DNA from: Ruthenibacterium sp.
GTDB lineage: Bacteria; Bacillota; Clostridia; Oscillospirales; Ruminococcaceae
Assembly: GCA_020025235.1 (NCBI GenBank)
Contig: JAHHSL010000042.1
Location: 1-16,245, forward strand
Direction of reading: 5' to 3'
Length of the DNA: 16,245 nt
How positions within the stretch are numbered: the first letter of the stretch is position 1; each line of letters opens with the position of its first letter. Below the pieces are notes generated by a model. The model searched no databases, was not told the origin of the DNA, and saw nothing but the letters and a program-made list of their open reading frames with translations. Positions 7,866 through 14,465 of this stretch are shown piece by piece. The position numbers were made by a program, and so were the translations under genes.

Positions 7866-9523
7866 CATTCACATACAGCGGCGCAGAGCGCCCCGCTCTG
7901 GAGCACGTCAGCTTTTCCATAGAGCCGGGCGAATTTGTGGTGATCTGCGGCAAATCCGGCTGCGGCAAAACCACCCTTCTGCGGCATTTCAAAACCGTGC
8001 TCACCCCCTACGGCAGGCGCGAAGGCAAAATACGCTTCTGCGGACAGGAGCTTGAGCAGGTCCCCATGCGCGAGCAGGCGGGCGGGATCGGCTATGTGCT
8101 GCAAAACCCGGATAACCAGATCGTCACCGATAAAGTCTGGCACGAACTGGCGTTCGGGCTTGAAAATCTGGGCTGCGACCGTCACACCATCCGCCTGCGT
8201 GTGGCGGAAATGGCAAGCTTTTTCGGCATCCAGAACTGGTTTTACAAAAATGTGGAGGAGCTTTCCGGCGGGCAGAAGCAGCTGTTGAATCTGGCCGGTG
8301 TCATGGCGATGCAGCCCAAGGTCCTTGTACTGGATGAACCCACCTCTCAGCTTGACCCCATTGCCGCCGGTGACTTTCTTTCCACCATCCGCAAGATCAA
8401 TCTGGATCTGGGCGTCACGGTCATTCTGATCGAGCATCGGCTGGAAGAAGTCTTTCCTATGGCGGATAAGGTTCTGGTTCTGGAGGACGGAAAGCGGATC
8501 TTCTATGACACACCCCGAAACGTGGGCAGGGCGCTTGCCGATAACGATCTGTTCCTTGCAATGCCCACCCCGGTGCAGATCTACAACGCCGCCGGGCAGC
8601 CCGGTGTCTGCCCCCTGACCGTGTGCGAAGGCCGCAGCTGGCTTGAAGCTTATTTCAGCCCGCAGCCGGAGTTTTCAGCTGAAGCAGTGCCGGAAAAGAC
8701 ACCCAAGGCCGATGTGGTGGTGGAAGCAAAGGAGCTTTGGTTCCGCTATGAAAAAGAAGGCCGGGACATTGTAAAAGACCTTTCCATGCAGGTGCACAAG
8801 GGCGAATTTTTCTGCGTGCTGGGCGGCAACGGCACCGGCAAAAGCACTGCGATGAAGCTGCTGTGCGGCATCCACAAACCGTATCGCGGCAAAATCCGTC
8901 TCGGCGGGCGGGATATCCGCAAAATCAGCAGCAAAGAGCTTTTTCATCACTTTCTGGGCGTGCTGCCCCAGAATCCCCAGACCCTTTTTGTAGGAAACAC
9001 CGTGGAGGAAGATCTGCACGAAATGCTGACGGACTGTTCCCGCGAGGAAAAACAGCGCCGCCTTGCCGTTATGGACGGGGTGATCGAGGATACCGAGATC
9101 CGGCATCTGCTGCACATGCACCCTTATGATTTGAGCGGCGGCGAACAGCAGCGCGCAGCCCTTGCCAAGGTGCTGCTGCTGGAACCGCAGATCCTGCTGC
9201 TGGATGAACCGACAAAGGGCATGGACGGCTTTTACAAGCACAAGCTCGCCGGGATCTTCAGCCGGCTCAAGGAACGGGGCATCACCATTCTTATGGTCTC
9301 TCACGATGTGGAATTCTGCGCGGCCTATGCAGATACCTGTGCCATGTTCTTTGACGGCGGCATCGTGACTTCCTGCCCCGCAAGAGAGTTCTTTACCGGC
9401 AACTGTTTTTATACCACCATGGCAAACCGCATGGCGCGGAACCTATACCCGCAGGCGGTGACCGGAAAGGATGTGATCGACGCATGCAGAAAAAACAGGC
9501 GCAGGGACTCGACACCCGAATGA
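7838..9523 (+). CDS. Fused two-domain ECF transporter ATPase (EcfA-EcfA')
   Basis: This 561-residue cytoplasmic ABC ATPase has two complete nucleotide-binding domains. Domain 1: Walker A GKSGCGKT (38-45), a Q-loop with QNPDNQIV, signature LSGGQ (142-146), Walker B ending D166-E167, switch H200. Domain 2: Walker A GGNGTGKS (329-336), a Q-loop with QNPQTLFV, signature LSGGE (432-436), Walker B D456-E457, switch H489. Both catalytic sites look intact. Most ECF transporters use two separate ATPase polypeptides; here they are fused with a linker of about 110 residues (about 220-330). The ATG at 7838 is chosen because AGAGG at 7826-7830 lies 7 bp upstream and MALFEIEDLTFTY is the normal ABC start; the frame is open further upstream, but that stretch lies inside ecfT and has no homologous character. 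Confidence 0.95.
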   Translation: MALFEIEDLTFTYSGAERPALEHVSFSIEPGEFVVICGKSGCGKTTLLRHFKTVLTPYGRREGKIRFCGQELEQVPMREQAGGIGYVLQNPDNQIVTDKVWHELAFGLENLGCDRHTIRLRVAEMASFFGIQNWFYKNVEELSGGQKQLLNLAGVMAMQPKVLVLDEPTSQLDPIAAGDFLSTIRKINLDLGVTVILIEHRLEEVFPMADKVLVLEDGKRIFYDTPRNVGRALADNDLFLAMPTPVQIYNAAGQPGVCPLTVCEGRSWLEAYFSPQPEFSAEAVPEKTPKADVVVEAKELWFRYEKEGRDIVKDLSMQVHKGEFFCVLGGNGTGKSTAMKLLCGIHKPYRGKIRLGGRDIRKISSKELFHHFLGVLPQNPQTLFVGNTVEEDLHEMLTDCSREEKQRRLAVMDGVIEDTEIRHLLHMHPYDLSGGEQQRAALAKVLLLEPQILLLDEPTKGMDGFYKHKLAGIFSRLKERGITILMVSHDVEFCAAYADTCAMFFDGGIVTSCPAREFFTGNCFYTTMANRMARNLYPQAVTGKDVIDACRKNRRRDSTPE

Positions 9524-10818
9524 TGCTGCCGGTCTACGCCGGGATCTTCTGCATCATCTGCCAATGGCTGCTGCCATGGATCTCCCTTCCCGTACTGCGC
9601 TATTCCAAGCTTCCCACCGTTTATCGGCTTTCCGGGATGAAGCAGTGCATTGAAAGCATCCAGCTTTGCACCCGGTCCGGCGGAAAGCTTCGGATGCCGC
9701 CGCTCACTGCGGAGGAAATCGCCTTGTTAAAGCCTTTTATCCTGGGGCTGCAGTGGGCAGGCGTTCTGACATGCGTGCTGCTGGCCGCCTGCTGCGCTGC
9801 GGTCATCGTCAAAAAATCCCGTGGTAAAAAAGCAGTATACGCCGCATTTTCCGTTCATCTGACTGTGACGGTTTCGCAGGCGGTGCTGCTGATGCTGGGC
9901 AATGTGTGGCTCAATAACCGTCTTGGCAGGCAAAACAGCTTTATCAACCTATCCGTTCACAGCTACATGCAGCTGACCTCGTGGGTCTATGCGCAGATTC
10001 TGGTATGCATCGTCATTCTTTCCTTTACCCACCGGCTTTTGAGCCTGCGGGATGACGCCCCCGCACTCTATGTGGAACGCACCAGCAGGGAAGATCGGCG
10101 CATCGGGCGCAGGACATTAACGACCGTTGTGCTCATCCTGGCCGCCATTCCTCTGGTGATCTTCTTCGGTATTTTCTTTTTGAACGACCGGAGCAGCGTG
10201 TTTATCGGCCTGTGCATCATCTGTCTTGCAATGCTGCCCTTTGCCATGGTGTTTGAGGATCGCCGTCCGCAGGCACGGGAGCTGCTGCTGATCGCCGTCA
10301 TGTCCGGCATTGCCGTGGCAGGCCGAATGGCATTTTTCATGCTGCCGCAGTTTAAGCCCGTCACCGCCGTGGTCATCATCACGGGCATCGGCCTTGGGGC
10401 GGAAGCCGGTTTCCTTACCGGGGCAGTCAGCGGTTTTGTTTCAAACTTTTTCTTCGGGCAGGGGCCGTGGACGCCGTGGCAGATGTTCGCCTACGGCATC
10501 ATCGGCTTTCTGGCAGGGCTGCTGTTCCACCGGAACCGGAAGCTTGCCAAGGCCGGGGAACGCATGCGTCTGGCGGCAGAGTGCGCCTATGGCGCACTTG
10601 CCACTCTTGTGATCTACGGGCTGGTGATGGACGCTTCCTCCGTGCTGAATTTCAGTTCCGGCATTTCCTGGGAGCTGCTGGTGGCAAAAATCGCAAGCGG
10701 GCTTCCCTTTAACCTGATCCACGCCTTTTCCACCGTGGTTTTCCTTTGGGTCATGGCACGCCCTATGGAAAAAAAGCTGGATCGCGTCAAGAAAAAATAC
10801 GGTATCATGGAAGTGTAA
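9484..10818 (+). CDS. ECF transporter S component with extra N-terminal membrane domain
   Basis: This 444-residue membrane protein is the presumed substrate-specificity subunit. Residues about 236-435 resemble S components, with ARELLLIAVMSGIAVAGRMA, FFMLPQFKPV, a Gly-rich helix and NFFFGQGPWTPWQM. Such S components are generally about 180-220 residues. Here about 230 residues precede it, with hydrophobic segments near 14-35, 84-109, 118-141, 160-182 and 211-233 and a loop of about 45 residues between the first two. Two starts are plausible: ATG 9484 (GGAAAGGA at 9464-9471, rather distant) overlaps the ATPase gene by 40 bp, and ATG 9520 gives a classic ATGA stop/start overlap; both keep the first membrane segment. 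The family resembles predicted cobalamin-type S components as I recall them, but the substrate is inferred mainly from the neighbouring DUF4430 and toroid proteins. Confidence 0.87.
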   Translation: MQKKQAQGLDTRMMLPVYAGIFCIICQWLLPWISLPVLRYSKLPTVYRLSGMKQCIESIQLCTRSGGKLRMPPLTAEEIALLKPFILGLQWAGVLTCVLLAACCAAVIVKKSRGKKAVYAAFSVHLTVTVSQAVLLMLGNVWLNNRLGRQNSFINLSVHSYMQLTSWVYAQILVCIVILSFTHRLLSLRDDAPALYVERTSREDRRIGRRTLTTVVLILAAIPLVIFFGIFFLNDRSSVFIGLCIICLAMLPFAMVFEDRRPQARELLLIAVMSGIAVAGRMAFFMLPQFKPVTAVVIITGIGLGAEAGFLTGAVSGFVSNFFFGQGPWTPWQMFAYGIIGFLAGLLFHRNRKLAKAGERMRLAAECAYGALATLVIYGLVMDASSVLNFSSGISWELLVAKIASGLPFNLIHAFSTVVFLWVMARPMEKKLDRVKKKYGIMEV

Positions 10819-10875
10819 GATCCGCCGCAGCCGCACAGGCGGGCAGACTTTTCTATGGTTTCCTCAGCAGCGCAC

Positions 10876-10910
10876 AAGCGGCGGCAGGAGCTTTCCTGCC
10901 GCCGCTTTTT
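10876..10910 (+). terminator. Intrinsic terminator of the transport operon
   Basis: A perfect 12-bp GC-rich stem (GCGGCGGCAGGA at 10878-10889, complement at 10894-10905) has a GCTT loop and is followed by TTTTT. It lies 57 bp after the S-component stop and closes the operon. Confidence 0.93.
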
Positions 10911-10989
10911 ATGATCTGTGCAAGACATAAAACCCATATGCAAAGGATTCAGCGAAGCCTGCAGAAGAAATGTATGCACATTTATATTT

Positions 10990-11037
10990 CTACATCGTTG
11001 TAGAACTATTGACATTTCTACAACAGTGTAGTAGAAT
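10990..11037 (+). promoter_or_regulatory. Promoter with two BlaI-type operators
   Basis: A near-consensus sigma-A promoter is visible: TTGACA (11009-11014), a 17-bp spacer and TAGAAT (11032-11037). Two inverted repeats of form CTACA-N4-TGTAG flank or overlap it: operator 1 at 10990-11003, just upstream of the -35, and operator 2 at 11018-11031, filling the spacer. Their centres are 28 bp apart. TACA...TGTA dyads are the known target type of BlaI/MecI repressors, so the downstream repressor very likely autoregulates here. Confidence 0.9.
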
Positions 11038-11081
11038 CAAGGCATCCCGGATAGACGTATCCCGGACAAGGAGGAACTACA

Positions 11082-11462
11082 ATGGATCGATCCAAAAAAC
11101 TTTCGGAAACTGAATACGAAATCATGGAGGTTCTGTGGAAAGCAGAAGTTCCGATGTCCGCAGCTCAACTGGCGTCCTACTTTGCAGAGCACCGCAGCAA
11201 GGAATGGAAAGCGTCTACCTTGGCAACCTTTCTTGCGCGGCTGACGCAAAAGGGGCTTATCAGCTCCGAGCGGGAAGGCAGAGTTCCCTATTATCACCCC
11301 ATAAAATCGCAGAAAGAATACGAGCGGGACGGCGCCCAAGGGATATTGGATACACTGTATGACGGTTCGATCCGGAATTTCTTTGCCGCTTTGTACGGCG
11401 GGGCACAAATGTCCGAAGAAGATCGTGATTCCCTGCGGGAATGGCTGGACGATCAGGAATGA
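11082..11462 (+). CDS. BlaI/MecI/CopY-family transcriptional repressor
   Basis: This 126-residue winged-helix repressor has the family pattern: LSETEYEIMEVLWKAEVPMS (residues 7-26), a recognition helix in KASTLATFLARLTQKGLI and the wing EGRVPYYHP. The remaining ~50 residues (EYERDGAQGILDTLYDGSI onward) form the dimerisation region that the partner protease cuts in characterised systems. The start is supported by AAGGAGG at 11068-11074, 7 bp upstream. The gene lies 13 bp before the M56 protease gene, the usual repressor/sensor pairing. Two dyad operators in its promoter indicate autoregulation. The regulon is unknown; the pair need not concern beta-lactams. Confidence 0.95.
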   Translation: MDRSKKLSETEYEIMEVLWKAEVPMSAAQLASYFAEHRSKEWKASTLATFLARLTQKGLISSEREGRVPYYHPIKSQKEYERDGAQGILDTLYDGSIRNFFAALYGGAQMSEEDRDSLREWLDDQE

Positions 11463-11475
11463 CGGAGGAATCGGT

Positions 11476-12771
11476 ATGGTCGCTTATCTGCTCAATACTC
11501 TGCTGTTTTTGAACCTGATCGCAAGCAGCGCATACCTGCTGTTGAAAGGGCTGCTTGCTTGGGCGAAGGGCCGCGTGGATGAGCGTTTTCGCTATATCGG
11601 GTGCATCGCGGTTATGCTGCTGTTCCTGATCCCGTTTTATCAAGTCCTGCCGGGTCGCTCCGCACAAAAAGATACGGTACTTCCGGCGGGGGAAAGCATC
11701 GCTGTTCCCAGGGACGATCATGCCCAAAGGGGGCTTTTGCCGGACGATGACGGCACCTTCCAAACAAGCGGGTTTCGCTTGGAACCGAAAACGCAGGACC
11801 GAATCTTCGCCGTCTGGTGCATGGGCACAGCCTTGCTTCTGGTTTGGTATCTTTTTACACTGCTGCGGTTTCGCAGGAAGCTGTCTTTGAAGCATACCGC
11901 CCCTGTTTCCCGTGAGCTGCAGCAAACGGCAGACCGCTGTGCAGACGCATATGGGATTCGGCAGACACCGATCCTGCGCACGCTGCCCGATGTGCAGGGA
12001 CCTATGCTCATCGGCTTTTTCCGGCCGATCATCGCCGTGCCCGCCGACGGGCTGCCCGCTGAGGACGCCGGCATGATCCTGACACATGAGCTGGTGCATT
12101 TCAAACGCCGCGATTTATGGTGGAAACTGCTGTGTGTCCTATTGCAGTCTGTTCACTGGTTCAACCCTATTGTGTGGATGCTTTGCAGAGAATTGGAATT
12201 TTATGCGGAAACGTCCTGTGACGCCGAAGTTGTTAAAAGCTTCACCCATGACGAGCGCCGGCATTATGGTCACCTTTTGATTTCGTATGTGCAACCACAG
12301 CACGATTTGAAACCCGCGCCGGGGATTTCCTTCACATCCCCGCGCGAAAAACTGAAAAGGAGAATTTCTATTATGCTGAACGCAAACAAATCCCGCAAAG
12401 TGATCGCCGCCGCGATCGTTTGTGTGCTGGCGGCAAGCTGCTTGGCCGTATCCGCTTTTGCCGCCGAACACCATGAGGAAACACCCAGGACGATCGATGG
12501 AATTGTCGCTGAAAAGGATGCGGCAAATGTTTTTCCTGATAAAACACTTCCCGGCGAAGTTCAAAAGGACCTTCCTTTCGCTGAAAAAATCGATCCGGCT
12601 GATGGCTGGGATATCAAGGAAAAAAATTCGGAAAGCGGCAAAAGTTTTGATCCCGCGCAGATCAGCCTTCCCCCGCTGAATATCCCGGATGACTTTAAAG
12701 AGGCGGTTCTGCGCGGAGAAGTTGAACCTTTTGAACAGGGCGAAGGCGTAACTGTTTTTGCCGCCCGATGA
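11476..12771 (+). CDS. M56-family membrane metalloprotease sensor (BlaR1/MecR1-like, no PBP domain)
   Basis: This 431-residue membrane protein is expected to cleave the adjacent repressor on signal. Membrane segments lie near residues 3-26, 39-58 and 110-132, with the zinc-protease motif H204-E-L-V-H208 in the cytoplasmic loop, then a hydrophobic stretch (WWKLLCVLLQSVHWFNPIVW) and E-T-S-C-D-A-E (245-251). A last helix sits at about 309-330. Beyond it is only a ~100-residue polar tail (331-431), not the ~250-residue penicillin-binding sensor of true BlaR1, so what it senses is unknown. The start at 11476 is chosen because GGAGG (11464-11468) lies 7 bp upstream and membrane segment 1 begins there; longer in-frame extensions overlap the repressor gene. 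Confidence 0.92.
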   Translation: MVAYLLNTLLFLNLIASSAYLLLKGLLAWAKGRVDERFRYIGCIAVMLLFLIPFYQVLPGRSAQKDTVLPAGESIAVPRDDHAQRGLLPDDDGTFQTSGFRLEPKTQDRIFAVWCMGTALLLVWYLFTLLRFRRKLSLKHTAPVSRELQQTADRCADAYGIRQTPILRTLPDVQGPMLIGFFRPIIAVPADGLPAEDAGMILTHELVHFKRRDLWWKLLCVLLQSVHWFNPIVWMLCRELEFYAETSCDAEVVKSFTHDERRHYGHLLISYVQPQHDLKPAPGISFTSPREKLKRRISIMLNANKSRKVIAAAIVCVLAASCLAVSAFAAEHHEETPRTIDGIVAEKDAANVFPDKTLPGEVQKDLPFAEKIDPADGWDIKEKNSESGKSFDPAQISLPPLNIPDDFKEAVLRGEVEPFEQGEGVTVFAAR

Positions 12772-12835
12772 TCCCGCATCCGTAAGCCGGTCGAGCGATC
12801 TCATCTGTACGATCAGCCAGACACAAAACAAAAGA

Positions 12836-12871
12836 GCGCCTGTCTTTTAACCGGGACAGGCGCCCTTTTTT
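12836..12871. terminator. Bidirectional intrinsic terminator between convergent genes
   Basis: The stem GCGCCTGTC (12836-12844) pairs with GACAGGCGC (12855-12863) around a 10-base loop, followed by CCTTTTTT on the + strand. On the other side an A-rich run (ACAAAACAAAAGA, 12823-12835) supplies a T-rich tail for - strand transcripts. It lies between the M56 gene and the convergent XRE gene and can end both. Confidence 0.85.
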
Positions 12872-12916
12872 GACTGCATGATTTTCTACTGCGCCATGGA
12901 ACAGCGCTTTGCCGTC

Positions 12917-13426
12917 TTATCCCTTTTTCCGCGTCATGCATGCGCCGGCGATCCCGCCGAGCACAAGAAACGGCGCCGCCCTTACAAACAGCCATTCGAG
13001 CGAATGAAGCCCGACGCCGATGACTGCAGTTTCCGGATCATCATAATTCCAGTTTTGGTAAGGACTGTTCCATACCATGAACACAGCCAAAAGGATCACC
13101 ACAAACACACACAGCGCAAGAAAGCACCCGTGGAGTATTTTCCGTTTTGCCGCTTTCTTTCGCGCCAGCTGCAGATTGATGACCTCCAGCTTTTCGGCAA
13201 TCGCTTTTACATCGTCTGCCGCCGGTTCTGTGATCGTTTTCCCCAGCAAGGTGCTGACAGGTGTTTCCAGTGCTTCGGATAGGGAAATCAGCAGATCGGA
13301 ATCCGGAACCGACAGACCCTGCTCCCATTTGGAAATGGTTTGGCGAACCACATTCAGCTTGACCGCCAGTTCTTCCTGTGAAAGTCCTTTTGATTTTCTG
13401 ATTGCTTTAATATTCTCATTCAGCAT
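12917..13426 (-). CDS. XRE-family HTH regulator with two C-terminal membrane helices
   Basis: This 169-residue protein begins with a Cro/C1-type helix-turn-helix (residues 4-58: IKAIRKSKGLSQEELAVKL, then RQTISKWEQGLSVPD and LLISLSEALETPVSTLLG). A coiled-coil-prone basic linker follows (72-96, ending in ARKKAAKRK), then membrane helices at about 97-119 and 144-164, with a short loop (SPYQNWNYDDPE) between. Membrane-tethered XRE proteins of this layout are common in Firmicutes, and their signals are mostly unknown. The start at 13426 is chosen because AAAGGAG (13435-13441, read on the - strand) lies 8 bp upstream; a longer frame to 13501 adds 25 residues not typical of the family. It is convergent with the M56 gene and divergent from the sigma factor. 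Confidence 0.9.
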   Translation of the reverse strand: MLNENIKAIRKSKGLSQEELAVKLNVVRQTISKWEQGLSVPDSDLLISLSEALETPVSTLLGKTITEPAADDVKAIAEKLEVINLQLARKKAAKRKILHGCFLALCVFVVILLAVFMVWNSPYQNWNYDDPETAVIGVGLHSLEWLFVRAAPFLVLGGIAGACMTRKKG

Positions 13427-13454
13427 AGCATACACTCCTTTCCCGAGTGCCTGT

Positions 13455-13490
13455 ATTGTAGCGTGAAACATCCCGTTGCCGCAAGCAACG
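13455..13490 (-). promoter_or_regulatory. Probable promoter and inverted-repeat operator of the XRE gene
   Basis: Read on the - strand, TACAAT (13455-13460) is a good -10 box. TTGCGG (13479-13484) is a weak -35 at 18 bp spacing. A perfect inverted repeat, CGTTGC at 13474-13479 and GCAACG at 13485-13490 with a 5-base loop, is centred on that -35 and could be an operator for the XRE protein itself. The dyad is seen directly; its function is inferred. Confidence 0.45.
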
Positions 13491-13586
13491 CATATTAACA
13501 TGCGGTAAAATGCACATGTGCGCGGACTTCAAATTTCTGACCCGCTTTTTTGCGTCATCGTGTGCAGGAAATCAAAGCACCTTTTT

Positions 13587-13760
13587 CTATGCTGCCGCAT
13601 CAAGCCTTCCGATTTCGGCAATCCTTCCGTCTTTCAGAACAAGGACTGCATCGAAAGTGTCTTTAGCGTATCACAGCCTGCAGCCCAAATCAAGCGCCGC
13701 CCCCTGCTGCATTTCGGCAATGGCTTTTATGCGCCCGTTCCCTTGTGTTTTTTTGGGCGG
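13587..13760 (-). pseudogene. Possible decayed coding remnant in the intergenic region
   Basis: The interval 13491-13842 holds no intact gene. One - strand frame reads protein-like (GRIKAIAEMQQGAALDLG, then YAKDTFDAVLVLKDGRIAEI), is interrupted by an in-frame TGA at 13671-13673 and ends at TAG 13587-13589. No start or ribosome binding site is visible. The phrase resembles the end of small enzymes or ABC-type proteins only vaguely, so no family is assigned. It could simply be chance in GC-rich DNA. The rest of the gap shows only short palindromes, such as GCACATGTGC at 13512-13521. Confidence 0.25.
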
Positions 13761-13842
13761 TGCCCTCCCCCAAAACACGAATGTACCTCCAGCAGTTTTG
13801 CGGCGGGATGATGCTTTTATTTCATCCTCTTTTCAATTGTGT

Positions 13843-13880
13843 TAAAATATGTGTAACCTTCTTGCTCCAAACGGTGCTTA
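13843..13880 (+). promoter_or_regulatory. Candidate promoter region of the sigma factor operon
   Basis: TGTAACCTT at 13852-13860 resembles an ECF-sigma -35 element (core AAC), and CGGTGCTTATA at 13872-13882 sits where its -10 would be, giving about 14-16 bp of spacing depending on alignment. This would allow autoregulation by the sigma factor encoded downstream. A housekeeping-type TAAAAT at 13843-13848 is also present, but its -35 is poor. The start codon is 25-60 bp downstream of either. Confidence 0.4.
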
Positions 13881-13904
13881 TATGGGTGAAAGGAGTGAAC
13901 AAAC

Positions 13905-14465
13905 ATGAATGATGAGCAGATCGTTGAAGCCTATCTCGCACGCAGCGAAGCCGCCATTGCCGAAACCCAAAGCAAATACGGCAGCCGTCTGCAGAATATT
14001 TCCTATCAAATCACAGCAGACCGGCCTGCTGCAGAAGAGTGTGAAAACGATACTTATCTGGAAGCGTGGAAAAGCATCCCGCCCCATGCGCCGAAAACAT
14101 ATCTGTTTGCATTTCTTGCCCGCATCATCCGTCACCTTTCGCTGAACTGCTGCCGCAGCCGCAGCCAACTGAAACGGCAGGCCTTTCTGTGCGAATTCAG
14201 CGCCGAAATGGAACAATGCATCCCCGCGCCCGATGACACCGCATGCCGTCTGGATGATCTTGCCTTCGCCGGGATGATGAACCGCTTTCTCGGCGGCCTG
14301 GATGAAAAAAAGCGCAATATTTTCCTGCGCCGGTACTGGTACTTCGATTCCGTCGCCGCCATTGCCGCGCGGTATTCGATCGGGGAAAGCGCCGTAAAAA
14401 CGACGCTGTTCCGCACGCGAAAGCAGCTGCATGATTTTCTGGAAAAGGAGGGGTATCGTTTATGA
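13905..14465 (+). CDS. ECF-like sigma-70 family RNA polymerase sigma factor
   Basis: This 186-residue protein has sigma region 2 at about residues 22-90 (SEAAIAETQSKYG before it, then EECENDTYLEAWKSIPPHAP and a basic -10 recognition stretch ARIIRHLSLNCCRSRS) and region 4 at about 126-180 (LDEKKRNIFLRRYWYFDSVA, then SIGESAVKTTLFRTRKQL). There is no region 3, as in the extracytoplasmic-function class. AAAGGAG at 13889-13895 lies 9 bp before the ATG. The stop overlaps the next gene in an ATGA, so both are probably translated in a fixed ratio, as expected for a sigma factor and its membrane-bound controller. Confidence 0.92.
   Translation: MNDEQIVEAYLARSEAAIAETQSKYGSRLQNISYQITADRPAAEECENDTYLEAWKSIPPHAPKTYLFAFLARIIRHLSLNCCRSRSQLKRQAFLCEFSAEMEQCIPAPDDTACRLDDLAFAGMMNRFLGGLDEKKRNIFLRRYWYFDSVAAIAARYSIGESAVKTTLFRTRKQLHDFLEKEGYRL

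Noticed and set aside
11260..12099. 279-codon - strand frame opposite the repressor and M56 genes
   Set aside because: The + strand genes have strong family motifs and ribosome binding sites; the antisense product has no recognisable domain or upstream signal.
13522..13551. GCGG...CCGC followed by TTTTTT as a possible + strand terminator
   Set aside because: The stem is only about 4 bp with a long unpaired interior, and no + strand gene lies immediately upstream.
13745..13778. GTGTTTT / AAAACAC imperfect inverted repeat with an inner GGGC/GCCC
   Set aside because: It is asymmetric with a T bulge, and the T run precedes rather than follows the small hairpin, so it is neither a convincing terminator nor a clear operator.
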